Positions 16,315 through 25,326 of a stretch of DNA of 64,000 nt are shown in pieces (position 1 is the stretch's first letter; each line of letters starts with the position of its first letter). The stretch is taken from contig NZ_JAMLIE010000001.1 in the NCBI RefSeq assembly GCF_023954335.1, forward strand, positions 1,426,001 through 1,490,000. The letters run 5' to 3'. The position numbers and the translations under genes were made by a program. The DNA comes from Aquamicrobium sp. (lineage in GTDB: Bacteria; Pseudomonadota; Alphaproteobacteria; Rhizobiales; Rhizobiaceae). The notes beneath the pieces are model-generated. The model was not told the origin of the DNA. It ran no database searches and was given only the letters and a program-made list of their open reading frames with translations.

Positions 16315-18515
16315 TGCCCGACCTTCTGCTTGAACTTCGCTCCGAGGAAATCCCCGCGCGCATGCAAAGGAAGGCCGCCGGCGACCTGAAGAAGCTGGTC
16401 GCCGACGGGCTGGTCGAGGCCGGGCTGACCTACGAGGCGGCGCGCGAATACTGGACGCCGCGGCGCCTCGCGCTCGACATCCGCGGCATCACCGCCCGCT
16501 CGAAGGACGTCAGCGAGGAGATCAAAGGGCCCGCGACGACCGCACCGGAGCAGGCGATCCAGGGTTTTCTGCGCAAGGCGGGCCTCGCCTCCATCGACGA
16601 GGCGCATGTCCATTCCGACCCGAAGAAGGGCGATTTCTACGTCGCGCGCGTCTCGCGTCCCGGCCGCGCCGCCGAGGAGATCGTCGCCGGCCTGATGCCC
16701 GGCATCATCCGCAACTTCCCGTGGCCGAAGTCGATGCGCTGGGGCGCGGCCTCGGCGAAGCCCGGCAGCCTGCGCTGGGTGCGGCCGCTGCAATCCATCC
16801 TCTGCACCTTCGGGCCGGAATCGTCGGATCCCGAGGTGGTCGATTTCGAGGTCGACGGCATCCGCGCCGGCAACGTCACCTTAGGCCACCGCTTCCATGC
16901 GCCGCAGGCCATTACCGTCAAGCGGTTCGACGACTACGTGACGAAGCTCGAAGCCGCGAAGGTCGTGCTCGACGCCGAGCGCCGCAAGCGCATCATCCTC
17001 GACGACGCGCGCAACCTGACCTTCGCCGCCGGCCTCGACCTTGTCGAGGACGAGGGGCTGCTGGAGGAGGTCTCGGGGCTGCTCGAATGGCCGGTCGTGC
17101 TGATGGGCGAGTTCGAGCAGGCCTTTCTCGGCATCCCGCCCGAGGTCATCCGCCTGACCATACGCGCCAACCAGAAATGCTTCGTCACCCGCCCGCGCGG
17201 CGAGGCGGAGAAGCTCTCCAACCGCTTCGTGCTGGTCTCCAACATCGAGGCGCGCGACGGCGGCGCCGAGATCGCCCGCGGCAACGGCAAGGTGGTGCGC
17301 GCCCGGCTTTCCGACGCCGTGCATTTCTGGAACACCGACCAGGCCGACCTGCCGGACCTCGCCGCGCTGACCGGGTCGGCGGAGAAGTTCGCGCTGGATT
17401 TGAAAAAGCCGCTCGACCAGCGCATGGCGCGGCTCGACCGGCTGGGCGTCACCTTCCACGCCAAGCTCGGCACGCAAGGCGAGCGCGTCGAGCGCATCCG
17501 CCGGCTGGCGGCCGATCTCGCGCCGCTGGTCGGGGCCGAGCCGGCGATGGCCGAGCGCGCCGCCGTGCTGGCCAAGGCCGACCTGCAAACCGAGGTCGTC
17601 GGCGAGTTCCCCGAGCTGCAGGGCGCGATGGGCCGCAAATACGCCCTGCTGCAAGGCGAGGACGCGGCCGTCGCCGCCGCCATCGAGGAGCACTACCGGC
17701 CGCAGGGACCGTCGGATTCGGTGCCCACCGACCCGGTCTCCATCGCCGTCGCCCTCGCCGACAAGCTCGACACGCTTACCGGCTTCTGGGCCATCGACGA
17801 GAAGCCGACCGGCTCCAAGGACCCCTACGCGCTCAGAAGGGCGGCGCTCGGCGTCATCCGCGTTCTGGTCGAAAATGGGGTGCGGCTAAATCTATGGTCC
17901 ATTTTTGAGTTTTGGGAGACAACACTCCAGCCCGAGAACGTGCATGTAGAGTCAGCGACGCCGATCTCTTCGGCAGACATGCGTCCGGCGCGAAATGCCG
18001 ACCTCCTCTCCTTCTTCCACGACCGGCTGAAGGTCTATCTGCGCGACAAGGGCGCGCGGCACGATCTGATCGACGCGGTGATCACGCCGGAGGCCGACGA
18101 TTTGCTGCTCGTCGTCTCCCGCGTCGCCGCGCTCGGCATCTTCCTCGATTCGGAGGACGGGCAGAACCTGCTCGCCGGAACCAGGCGCGCCGCCAACATC
18201 CTCGCCGCCGAGGAGAAGAAGGGCACGGCCATCGCGGAAGACGTCGACCCGATCCTGTTCCGTCAGGACGAGGAAGGCGCGCTGTTCGAGGCCGTCACCC
18301 ATGCCGAGCACGAGGCGGGCGAGGCCATCGCGAGGCAGGACTTCTCCGCCGCCATGCAGGCGCTTGCGGCGCTGCGCCGCCCTGTCGATGCCTTCTTCGA
18401 GGCGGTGCTGGTCAATGACGAGGACAGTTTCGTGCGCGCCAACCGTCTGGCGCTGCTGTCGCGCATCCGCGGCGCGACCGGGCAGATGGCGGATTTCTCG
18501 AAGATCGCCGGGTAG
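16314..18515 (+). CDS. glyS: Glycyl-tRNA synthetase beta subunit
   Basis: The 733-residue beta subunit recognises tRNA(Gly) and is required with GlyQ for charging. It opens with DLLLELRSEEIPARMQRKAAGDL and contains RRLALDI, FPWPKSMRWG and KADLQTEVVGEFPELQGAMG, with a C-terminal anticodon-binding helical part. Residues about 520-557 (bases 17871-17985) form a stretch (NLWSIFEFWETTLQPENVHV...) encoded with clearly lower GC and different codon use than its surroundings. The reading frame is intact, so the enzyme is probably functional. Confidence 0.96.
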   Translation: MPDLLLELRSEEIPARMQRKAAGDLKKLVADGLVEAGLTYEAAREYWTPRRLALDIRGITARSKDVSEEIKGPATTAPEQAIQGFLRKAGLASIDEAHVHSDPKKGDFYVARVSRPGRAAEEIVAGLMPGIIRNFPWPKSMRWGAASAKPGSLRWVRPLQSILCTFGPESSDPEVVDFEVDGIRAGNVTLGHRFHAPQAITVKRFDDYVTKLEAAKVVLDAERRKRIILDDARNLTFAAGLDLVEDEGLLEEVSGLLEWPVVLMGEFEQAFLGIPPEVIRLTIRANQKCFVTRPRGEAEKLSNRFVLVSNIEARDGGAEIARGNGKVVRARLSDAVHFWNTDQADLPDLAALTGSAEKFALDLKKPLDQRMARLDRLGVTFHAKLGTQGERVERIRRLAADLAPLVGAEPAMAERAAVLAKADLQTEVVGEFPELQGAMGRKYALLQGEDAAVAAAIEEHYRPQGPSDSVPTDPVSIAVALADKLDTLTGFWAIDEKPTGSKDPYALRRAALGVIRVLVENGVRLNLWSIFEFWETTLQPENVHVESATPISSADMRPARNADLLSFFHDRLKVYLRDKGARHDLIDAVITPEADDLLLVVSRVAALGIFLDSEDGQNLLAGTRRAANILAAEEKKGTAIAEDVDPILFRQDEEGALFEAVTHAEHEAGEAIARQDFSAAMQALAALRRPVDAFFEAVLVNDEDSFVRANRLALLSRIRGATGQMADFSKIAG

Positions 18516-18525
18516 CCGCCCGCGG

Positions 18526-18936
18526 CTAGTCCTGCGGCGCGGCTTCAGCCTGTTCCGGCGCGGCCTCGGTAGCAATGCCGCCGCGCAAGGGAGGCGCGCC
18601 GTCCCCGGCGAGCCAGCCGGGCAGGGCGGGCGCTTCCGGCTCCGGCGCCGCGTTGTCGATTGCGGCGACTTCCTCGCGCGAGGGCGGGATCGCCTCCGCG
18701 CCGATGGCGACGACCGAATGGCCGATGGCGAGGATTTCCGTGCCGCCTTCGTCCGCCGCTGCCGCGTCCGCGACCGGCTTCGCCTCGATGGGCGCGGGCG
18801 CGGCCTCGCCGACGCTGACGATGGAAGGCGTCGCCTGCGGCGGCGCGACGGTGACGATGGAGGAGGCGGCGCCCGGCAGGGCGAGACCGAGCAACGGCGC
18901 GACCGAGGCAAGCCCGGAAAGAACGACTTTACGCAT
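18526..18936 (-). CDS. Secreted Ala/Pro-rich hypothetical protein
   Basis: I do not recognise this gene. The predicted product of 136 residues has a signal peptide (MRKVVLSGLASVAPLLGLALPGAASS) followed by an Ala/Pro/Glu-rich, low-complexity and mostly acidic chain without clear motifs or cysteines. It is likely exported to the periplasm. The ATG at 18936 starts the signal peptide; an upstream ATG at 18987 would put it internally. It converges on glyS with 10 bp between the stop codons. Confidence 0.6.
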   Translation of the reverse strand: MRKVVLSGLASVAPLLGLALPGAASSIVTVAPPQATPSIVSVGEAAPAPIEAKPVADAAAADEGGTEILAIGHSVVAIGAEAIPPSREEVAAIDNAAPEPEAPALPGWLAGDGAPPLRGGIATEAAPEQAEAAPQD

Positions 18937-19101
18937 GGACACACTCGTCGTTTTCACGCGCGGGCAATCTCCCCGCCCGGCGCGCATGGAAACTCAAGGG
19001 GTATTTTAGCGTTTCAAGGATTAACAAATCGGTGCCTCGGGTTTTCCTTGCCGCCGCGACGCGCCCGCGCTACCCAATCCCTCGAACCAGCGGAGACCCA
19101 C

Positions 19102-20061
19102 TTGGCCGAAATCCTCCCGCTCGACGAGGCGCTTCAACCCGCGCTGGCGCTGCTCGCCGCCGGCGAGGTCGTGGCGCTGCCGACCGAGACGGTCTACGGC
19201 CTCGCCGGCGACGCCACCAATGGCGAGGCGGTGGCGCGCATCTTCGAGGTCAAGGGCAGGCCGCGCTTCAACCCGCTGATCGTCCACGTCTCCAGCCTCG
19301 ACATGGCGAGAAAGATCGGCGTGTTCGACGACGCCTCGTTGAAGCTCGCGGAAACCTTCTGGCCCGGCCCGCTGACGCTGGTGCTGAAGCTGCGCGACGG
19401 CCACGCCATCCACCCGCTGGTGACGACCGGCCTCGACACGGTGGCGCTGCGCATGCCGCGCGGCTTCGCGAGCGCCGTCATCGCGGCCTCGGACCGACCG
19501 CTCGCCGCGCCCTCGGCCAATTCCTCGGGCCGCATCAGCGGCACGACGGCCGAGGCGGTCAACGAGGACCTCGGCGCGAAGATCAGGCTGATCGCAGACG
19601 GCGGGCCGACCCCGGTCGGGCTGGAATCGACCATCGTCAAGGTCGGGCCGGAGGGCGTGCGCATCCTGCGGCCGGGCGGGGTGGCGAGCGAGGAGATCGA
19701 GGCGACGCTGGGCATGAAAGTGCTGCGCGGCGGCGCTGCCGGCATCGAGGCGCCCGGCATGCTCGCCTCGCACTACGCGCCCGACGCCGCGATGCGGCTC
19801 GACGCGGCCGAGGTCCGGTCCGGCGAGGCGCTGCTCGCCTTCGGGCCGGCGCGTATCGCCGGCGCGGAACGCGCGCTCGCCGTGCTGAACCTTTCCGAGG
19901 CCGGGGACCTGCGCGAAGCGGCGGCCAATCTCTATCATCACATGAAGGCGCTGGACCGGACGGGCGCGGGCGTGATCGCTGTCGAGCCGGTCCCGGCCAC
20001 GGGGCTCGGCGAAGCGATCAGGGACCGGCTCGGCCGCGCCGCCGCGCCGCGGGACGGGTGA
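19102..20061 (+). CDS. tsaC: L-threonylcarbamoyladenylate synthase (long Sua5 type)
   Basis: The 319-residue enzyme makes threonylcarbamoyl-AMP from threonine, bicarbonate and ATP for the t6A modification of tRNAs reading ANN codons. The YrdC domain shows GEVVALPTETVYGLAGDA, KGRPRFNPLIVHV and PSANSSGRISGTTAEAV; an extra C-terminal Sua5 domain follows SHYAPDA at about residue 223. The start is the TTG at 19102 with GGAGA five bases upstream; the frame is open much further back over glyS but homologues begin MAEILP. Confidence 0.94.
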   Translation: MAEILPLDEALQPALALLAAGEVVALPTETVYGLAGDATNGEAVARIFEVKGRPRFNPLIVHVSSLDMARKIGVFDDASLKLAETFWPGPLTLVLKLRDGHAIHPLVTTGLDTVALRMPRGFASAVIAASDRPLAAPSANSSGRISGTTAEAVNEDLGAKIRLIADGGPTPVGLESTIVKVGPEGVRILRPGGVASEEIEATLGMKVLRGGAAGIEAPGMLASHYAPDAAMRLDAAEVRSGEALLAFGPARIAGAERALAVLNLSEAGDLREAAANLYHHMKALDRTGAGVIAVEPVPATGLGEAIRDRLGRAAAPRDG

Positions 20062-20065
20062 GACG

Positions 20066-21475
20066 ATGGATGCGAAGCTGATCGAGCGTTTTGCGGCAAT
20101 CGTCGGGGCGCGCCATGCGCTGACCGACCCTGTCGAGACCGAGCCTTTCGTCACCGAGCAGCGTGGCCTGTGGCCGGGCCGGACGCCGCTGGTTCTGCGC
20201 CCCGGCAGCGTCGGCGAGGTCGCCGCGATCCTCAGGTTCGCCAGCGAGACGCGCATCCCCATCGTGCCGCAGGGCGGCAATACCGGCCTCGTCGGCGGGC
20301 AGGTGCCGGACGCCACCGGGCGCGAGGTGGTCCTGTCCCTGTCGCGGCTGAATGCGGTTCGCGAGATCGACATCGCCTCCAACACGATCACCGCCGAGGC
20401 GGGCGTGACGCTGCATGCCCTGCGCGAGGCGGCCGACGAGGCCGGACGGCTGTTTCCCCTGTCGCTCGCCTCGCAGGGCACGGCGCAGATCGGCGGCAAC
20501 CTTTCCTCGAACGCCGGCGGCACCGGCGTGCTCGCCTATGGCAATGCGCGCGAATTGTGCCTCGGCGTCGAGGTGGTGCTGCCCACCGGCGAGGTGCTGG
20601 ACGACCTGCGCAAGCTGAAGAAGGACAACACCGGCTACGACCTGAAGAACCTGTTCGTCGGAGCCGAGGGCACGCTCGGCGTCATCACCGCCGCCGTGCT
20701 CAGGCTCTATCCGAAGCCGAAGGGCAGGGAGGTGGCGTGGGTCGGGCTCGAAAGCCCCGAGGCGGCGCTGTCGCTGTTCTCGCTCGCCTCCGACCGGGCC
20801 GGCTCGAGCCTGACCGCCTTCGAGCTGATGATCGACGAAAGCCTCGCTTTCGTGCTGCGCCATATTCCGGGCACGGCCGCGCCGCTCGGCTCCTCCCATC
20901 CGTGGCATGTGCTGATCGAGATCTCCTCCGGCCGTTCGGCCGAGGACGCACGCGCCCTGATCGAGGAGATCCTCGGCAAAGGCTTCGAGGCCGGGCTGGT
21001 CACCGACGCCACGCTCGCCGCCAGCCTCGCCCAGGCGGAAGGCCTGTGGAAGCTGCGCGAATCGATGTCCGACTCGCAGCGCCACGAGGGCGCGTCGATC
21101 AAGCACGACATCTCCGTGCCGGTCGCCGCGATCCCCGATTTCATCCGCGAAGCCTGGCAGGCGGTGGTGAAGATCGAGCCGGGCGCGCGGCTCGTCGCCT
21201 TCGGCCACATGGGCGACGGCAACCTGCACTACAACATCTCGCAGCCGGTCGGCGGCGCATCGGCCGCCTTCCTCGCCCGCTACCGCGAGGTCAACGATGC
21301 CGTGCATGCCGTAGTGCGAGCCTATCGCGGCTCGATCTCGGCCGAGCACGGCATCGGCCGGATGAAGCGCGACGAGCTGATCGCCACCGCCCCGCCCGTC
21401 GCCACCGACCTGATGCGCCGCATCAAGGCCGCGTTCGACCCGGCCGGGATCATGAACCCCGACAAGATGATTTAA
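20066..21475 (+). CDS. FAD-binding oxidoreductase (D-2-hydroxyacid/D-2-hydroxyglutarate dehydrogenase family)
   Basis: The 469-residue protein is a GlcD/D2HGDH-type flavoenzyme. The N-terminal FAD_binding_4 domain shows IPIVPQGGNTGLVGGQVP and the flavin-contact SLASQGTAQIGGNLSSNAGGTGVLAYGN; the C-terminal FAD-oxidase domain has a GHMGDGNLHYN metal/substrate motif and SAEHGIGRMKRDEL near the end. It oxidises a D-2-hydroxyacid, passing electrons to a carrier; D-2-hydroxyglutarate or D-lactate are likely substrates. It starts 4 bp after the tsaC stop codon, so the two are probably co-transcribed. Confidence 0.9.
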   Translation: MDAKLIERFAAIVGARHALTDPVETEPFVTEQRGLWPGRTPLVLRPGSVGEVAAILRFASETRIPIVPQGGNTGLVGGQVPDATGREVVLSLSRLNAVREIDIASNTITAEAGVTLHALREAADEAGRLFPLSLASQGTAQIGGNLSSNAGGTGVLAYGNARELCLGVEVVLPTGEVLDDLRKLKKDNTGYDLKNLFVGAEGTLGVITAAVLRLYPKPKGREVAWVGLESPEAALSLFSLASDRAGSSLTAFELMIDESLAFVLRHIPGTAAPLGSSHPWHVLIEISSGRSAEDARALIEEILGKGFEAGLVTDATLAASLAQAEGLWKLRESMSDSQRHEGASIKHDISVPVAAIPDFIREAWQAVVKIEPGARLVAFGHMGDGNLHYNISQPVGGASAAFLARYREVNDAVHAVVRAYRGSISAEHGIGRMKRDELIATAPPVATDLMRRIKAAFDPAGIMNPDKMI

Positions 21476-21684
21476 GTTTCCTTACCTCGGGTTGCAAAGC
21501 GATAACCATCGCGCGAGGCGAGAAAACCTTAACCCTCATTTTTAAGCGGTGCGGAACGCGCCGGCCCTTACTGTCACGTCCATAGCAAGGCGGCAAAAAA
21601 GCCGCCTGGCATAACGAGGCGGCAAAAGCTGCCCGGAGAGACCGGAAAACCGGCTCTCAGGAGAGACAGGAAGGCAGTGACGAC

Positions 21685-22290
21685 ATGAGCATCGGGCTTA
21701 ATTCCGCCTTGAAACCCGCCCTGAAACCCACTTGGGCCGGCAGCGACCTGCGGCTCGATCCCTTCCGCCTGCCGCAGGCGGTTTCCTATGCCGCGCGCGA
21801 CGATCTCGGCGACGTGACCTTCACCATCGACCATCGCGGCGTCACCATCCGCCGCCTGCTGGAAGCGAGCCGCCTGCCGGTGTCGATCGCGCTGCCGGCG
21901 CGCGCCTTCCGCGGCGTCGCGGCCCGCGCCATCGAGGACGGCGACGGCGAGGTGACGGTGACGCTGGAGCTGCTGCACGCCGACCCGATGCTGTCGGTGC
22001 CGCTGCTCGTCGCCCACGATCTCGACGACGTCGCCGCCGACTGGCGCGCGTGGTCTGACGCCTACCAGCTGCCGATGCTGCTGATCGAATCCGACGGCGA
22101 GGCGCGCACGCTGGAAGAATCGCTCGGGCTGGTCAAGAAGCGCCCGCCGGCGGAGCGCCGCAAGGGCCGCGTGTCGATGCAGCGCCGTCCGCGCTTCCTC
22201 GCCCGGCGGCGGGTCGGGGATTCGGGCGGCAATCTCGGCGTGCGCCTCGTCGTCGACGGCTACGAGATCATCGCCCGCGACGAAAACTAG
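21685..22290 (+). CDS. DUF6101 family protein
   Basis: The 201-residue cytoplasmic protein is conserved in rhizobia and matches the DUF6101 family by my recognition; its function is unknown. It has an early SDLRLDPFRLPQAVSYAARDDLGDVTF, a central GDGEVTVTLELLHADPMLSVPLLVAHDLDDVAADWRAWS, and a basic patch (KKRPPAERRKGRVSMQRRPRFLARRR) near residues 148-173 that could contact nucleic acid. A GC-rich hairpin precedes it at 21588-21608. It converges with ubiA, the two stop codons sharing the bases CTAG. Confidence 0.8.
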   Translation: MSIGLNSALKPALKPTWAGSDLRLDPFRLPQAVSYAARDDLGDVTFTIDHRGVTIRRLLEASRLPVSIALPARAFRGVAARAIEDGDGEVTVTLELLHADPMLSVPLLVAHDLDDVAADWRAWSDAYQLPMLLIESDGEARTLEESLGLVKKRPPAERRKGRVSMQRRPRFLARRRVGDSGGNLGVRLVVDGYEIIARDEN

Positions 22291-23270
22291 AAGTTCGGGC
22301 TGATCGAGGCCCAGACGCCGCCGCCGAGAAGGCCGAGGAAGATCAGCCAGCCGACGGTCGAGTTCGACTTGAACAGCCTGAGGCACTGGTCGGGGTCGTC
22401 GATGTCGAGGACCCTGATCTGCCGCCACAGATGCGCGCCGGCCGCCAGCAGGCCGGCCAGCGCCGGCATCGGCACGGCGGCGTTGGCGAAGGCGACGAAG
22501 AAGAACAGCAGCGCCGCGCCGTAGAGCCCGATCAGCCATTGCTTCGTCCTGCCGCCGAACAGCCGCGCGGTCGAGCGCACGCCGACCAGCGCGTCGTCCT
22601 CCTTGTCCTGATGGGCGTAGATCGTGTCGTAGCCGATCACCCACAGGATCGAGCCGAAATAGAGGAGGGCCGGCGCGAGCTCCAGCGCGCCGAAATGCGC
22701 CGCCCAGCCCATCCACGCGCCCCATGAGAAGGCGAGGCCGAGGAAGAGCTGCGGCCAGTCGGTGAACCGCTTCATGAACGGGTAGACTGCGACCACGGCG
22801 AGCGAGGCGGCGCCGACGGCGACCGCGAACCAGTTGAACTGGAGGAGCACGAGGAGGCCGCCGAGACATTGCAGGGCGAGGAAGCCCCACGCCTGCCGGC
22901 GCGTCACCTTGCCCGAGGGGAGCGGGCGCGAGCGGGTGCGCGCCACCTTGTCGTCGATGTCCTCGTCGACGATGTCGTTATAGGTGCAGCCGGCCCCGCG
23001 CATCAGGATCGCGCCGACCATGAACAGCAGCAGATGCCAGGGCGAGGGCAGCACGTCGATCAGCGCCGCGCCCGGCACGGCCCGGGCCGACGCCGCCATC
23101 GCCGCCGACCACCAGCACGGCCACATCAGCAGCCACCAGCCGATCGGCCGGTCCCAGCGCGCGAGCTGCGCGTAGGGCCACAAGGGGCGCGGCAGCAGGC
23201 GATAGACCCAATGGCCGGAAGGGGCGTCGGCGACGCGGCCCTGCGCGTCCTTGCTCTGGATGTTTTCCAT
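22287..23270 (-). CDS. ubiA: 4-hydroxybenzoate polyprenyltransferase
   Basis: The 327-residue integral membrane enzyme attaches the polyprenyl chain to 4-hydroxybenzoate in ubiquinone synthesis. The first Asp-rich motif is in GCTYNDIVDEDIDDKVARTRSRPLPSG and the second in YDTIYAHQDKEDD, with about eight or nine hydrophobic helices between and after. The ATG at 23270 (MENIQSKDAQG) is preferred; the frame upstream to 23492 is the antisense of another gene. It overlaps DUF6101 at the 3' ends and follows the VapBC module on the same strand. Confidence 0.95.
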   Translation of the reverse strand: MENIQSKDAQGRVADAPSGHWVYRLLPRPLWPYAQLARWDRPIGWWLLMWPCWWSAAMAASARAVPGAALIDVLPSPWHLLLFMVGAILMRGAGCTYNDIVDEDIDDKVARTRSRPLPSGKVTRRQAWGFLALQCLGGLLVLLQFNWFAVAVGAASLAVVAVYPFMKRFTDWPQLFLGLAFSWGAWMGWAAHFGALELAPALLYFGSILWVIGYDTIYAHQDKEDDALVGVRSTARLFGGRTKQWLIGLYGAALLFFFVAFANAAVPMPALAGLLAAGAHLWRQIRVLDIDDPDQCLRLFKSNSTVGWLIFLGLLGGGVWASISPNF

Positions 23271-23334
23271 GGCGCTTTGAGTGGCAGGGCGGGGGGCGGG
23301 CGTCAAGTAAGACGTAGCCGTTCCCGGCCTTCGG

Positions 23335-23703
23335 TCAGTCCCGCCCTGAATCGACGCCGAGGCGGCCGGCAGCCTCCCGCAATCGCCTGTCGCGCGTCCA
23401 CAGGCTCGCGCCCGCGGTGAGCTGCGTGGCGGCAAGGAGATGTGCGTCGGCATAGCCGATGCCGATGCCGAAAAGCCGGTGGCGCGCGACATAGGCGAGA
23501 ACCTCCTCGTCGCCCGCGACCACGGCCTGCGGCAGGTTTCCCAATAGAGCGAGAATCGAGTCGCGGGCGCGCAGGTTTCCCATCGCCAACTCGCCCACCA
23601 CGAGCGGATGCGTCGCGGCGAGGCCTGCTTCGAGCAACCGCGCGAGCTCGGCCTCGCCGCCGCGCAGATGGTCGATCCAGACCGAGGTGTCGACCAGGAT
23701 CAT
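23335..23703 (-). CDS. vapC: VapC-type PIN-domain ribonuclease toxin
   Basis: The 122-residue PIN-domain protein starts MILVDTSVWIDHLRGG, with the first metal-binding Asp, and has a conserved Glu in VVGELAMGNLR, then GIGYADAHLLAATQL and SLWTRDRRL carrying the later acidic residues. VapC toxins cleave tRNA or rRNA when their antitoxin is degraded. The ATG at 23703 begins 4 bp after the antitoxin stop codon. The pair lies between ubiA and purD, genes not functionally linked to it. Confidence 0.9.
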   Translation of the reverse strand: MILVDTSVWIDHLRGGEAELARLLEAGLAATHPLVVGELAMGNLRARDSILALLGNLPQAVVAGDEEVLAYVARHRLFGIGIGYADAHLLAATQLTAGASLWTRDRRLREAAGRLGVDSGRD

Positions 23704-23707
23704 GGCG

Positions 23708-23896
23708 TCAGGAACGGCGCCGGGGGATGGGCTCAAGCTGCGGCTCGCTGCCGCCGAGCAGGGCAAGGCGCCGGGCGCTTTCCCGCTCGATCAACGCCTT
23801 CAACGCCTCTCGCACCAGCGCCGATTTCTCCTTCAGGCCGGTGAAGGCCTGCGCCTGCGCCATCAGCTCGTCGTCGAGCGACAGGGTCGTCCGCAT
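23708..23896 (-). CDS. vapB: VapB-family antitoxin (ribbon-helix-helix)
   Basis: The 62-residue protein starts MRTTLSLDDELMAQAQAFTG, a short beta strand plus helix as in ribbon-helix-helix DNA-binding antitoxins, followed by KEKSALVREALKALIERESARRL and a Pro-rich tail that would wrap around VapC. A perfect AAGGAGGT ribosome binding site precedes the ATG. An AT-rich imperfect palindrome directly upstream is a good candidate for its own operator. Confidence 0.9.
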   Translation of the reverse strand: MRTTLSLDDELMAQAQAFTGLKEKSALVREALKALIERESARRLALLGGSEPQLEPIPRRRS

Positions 23897-23915
23897 GGCG
23901 GTACCTCCTTGTGCA

Positions 23916-23942
23916 TATAGTTTATCATCGAATGATGCTATA
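23916..23942. promoter_or_regulatory. Candidate VapBC operator palindrome
   Basis: TATAG-N3-ATCAT-N3-ATGAT-N1-CTATA forms two nested inverted pairs centred 33 bp before the vapB start. The region is markedly AT-rich against the local background. Type II antitoxins normally autorepress through such sites. Confidence 0.55.
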
Positions 23943-23975
23943 TTTGATGCGTGAAGACAATGGATGGACGCGGTT

Positions 23976-24004
23976 CTTGACCGGCCGGCCCTGTGGCCCT
24001 ACCG
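23976..24004 (+). promoter_or_regulatory. Predicted purD promoter
   Basis: CTTGAC, a 17-bp spacer and CTACCG lie about 40 bp upstream of purD, matching the -35 consensus exactly and the -10 partly. It lies divergently from the vapB promoter region. Confidence 0.45.
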
Positions 24005-24042
24005 GGAACGCGACCAACGCGAGAGGCTAAGGAATCGCCGCG

Positions 24043-25323
24043 ATGAACGTACTCCTGATCGGTTCGGGCGGGCGCGAGCATGCGCTGGCGTGGAAGATTT
24101 CGGCCTCGCCGCTGCTTGGCAAGCTCTATGCCGCGCCCGGCAATCCCGGCATCGCAAGCCACGCCGAATGCGTCGCGCTCGACGTCGCCGACCACGCCGC
24201 GGTCGTCGCCTTCGCGAAGGAGAAGGAGATCGGCCTCGTCGTCGTCGGGCCGGAAGCGCCGCTGGTCGCCGGGCTGGCGGACGATCTTCACACCGCCGGC
24301 ATCCGCGTCTTCGGCCCCTCGGCCAAGGCGGCGCAGCTTGAGGGCTCCAAGGGCTTCACCAAGGATCTGTGCGCGCGATACGGCATTCCCACCGCCGCCT
24401 ATGGCCGCTTCGGCAACGCCGCCGACGCCCGCGCCTATGCGCAAGAAGTCGGCGCGCCCATCGTCGTCAAGGCCGATGGCCTCGCCGCCGGCAAAGGCGT
24501 GACGGTGGCGATGGAGCTCGACGAGGCGCTTTCCGCCATCGACGCCTGCTTCGAGGGCGCGTTCGGCGCGGCCGGGGCGGAGGTCGTCGTGGAGGAATTC
24601 CTCGAAGGCGAGGAGGCGAGCTTCTTCTTCCTGTGCGACGGGAAAACCGCGCTGCCCTTCGGCACGGCGCAGGACCACAAGCGCGTTGGCGACGGCGACA
24701 CCGGCCCCAACACCGGCGGCATGGGCGCCTATTCGCCCGCCCCGGTGCTGACGCCGGAACTGGAGGCGCAGGTGACAAGCCAGATCGTCGAGCCGACCAT
24801 GCGCGGCATGGCCGAGATGGGCATGCCGTTCGCCGGCGTGCTCTATGCCGGGCTGATGCTGACGAAGGACGGGCCGAAGCTCATCGAGTACAATGCCCGC
24901 TTCGGCGATCCGGAATGCCAGGTGCTGATGCTGCGCCTGGAGGACGACCTCCTGCCGCTGCTTCTGGCGTCCGCCGAGGGCAGGCTGGCGGATTTTTCTC
25001 CGCTCTGGCGCGACGAGCCGGCGCTGACCGTGGTGATGGCGGCGAAGGGCTATCCCGGCACGCCGGAAAAGGGCAGCGTCATCTCCGGCGTCGAGGATGG
25101 AGGCGATGGCGTCGTGATCTTCCACGCCGGCACCGCGCGCGACGCTTCGGGGCGGCTGGTGGCAGCAGGCGGCCGCGTGCTCAACGTCACCGCCGCCGGC
25201 GCGACGGTTCTTGAGGCGCAGGCCCGCGCCTACGCCGCCATCGAGCGCATCGACTGGCCGGGCGGCTTCTGCCGCCGCGACATCGGCTGGCGCGCGGTGG
25301 AACGCGAGAAGACTGCCGGCTGA
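24043..25323 (+). CDS. purD: Phosphoribosylamine-glycine ligase
   Basis: The 426-residue ATP-grasp enzyme joins glycine to phosphoribosylamine in purine synthesis. It begins MNVLLIGSGGREHALAWKI, with GPEAPLVAGLADDL, the ATP-grasp segment PIVVKADGLAAGKGV, EEFLEGEEASFF and the metal/ATP site EYNARFGDPECQVLM. Length and motif order match the family throughout. It appears to be monocistronic with its own promoter; the next gene converges 3 bp downstream. Confidence 0.97.
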   Translation: MNVLLIGSGGREHALAWKISASPLLGKLYAAPGNPGIASHAECVALDVADHAAVVAFAKEKEIGLVVVGPEAPLVAGLADDLHTAGIRVFGPSAKAAQLEGSKGFTKDLCARYGIPTAAYGRFGNAADARAYAQEVGAPIVVKADGLAAGKGVTVAMELDEALSAIDACFEGAFGAAGAEVVVEEFLEGEEASFFFLCDGKTALPFGTAQDHKRVGDGDTGPNTGGMGAYSPAPVLTPELEAQVTSQIVEPTMRGMAEMGMPFAGVLYAGLMLTKDGPKLIEYNARFGDPECQVLMLRLEDDLLPLLLASAEGRLADFSPLWRDEPALTVVMAAKGYPGTPEKGSVISGVEDGGDGVVIFHAGTARDASGRLVAAGGRVLNVTAAGATVLEAQARAYAAIERIDWPGGFCRRDIGWRAVEREKTAG

Positions 25324-25326
25324 GCC

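Noticed and set aside
21540..21684. CtrA site in TTAACC...TTAAG before DUF6101
   Set aside because: The two TTAA units are separated by nine bases, not the seven required.
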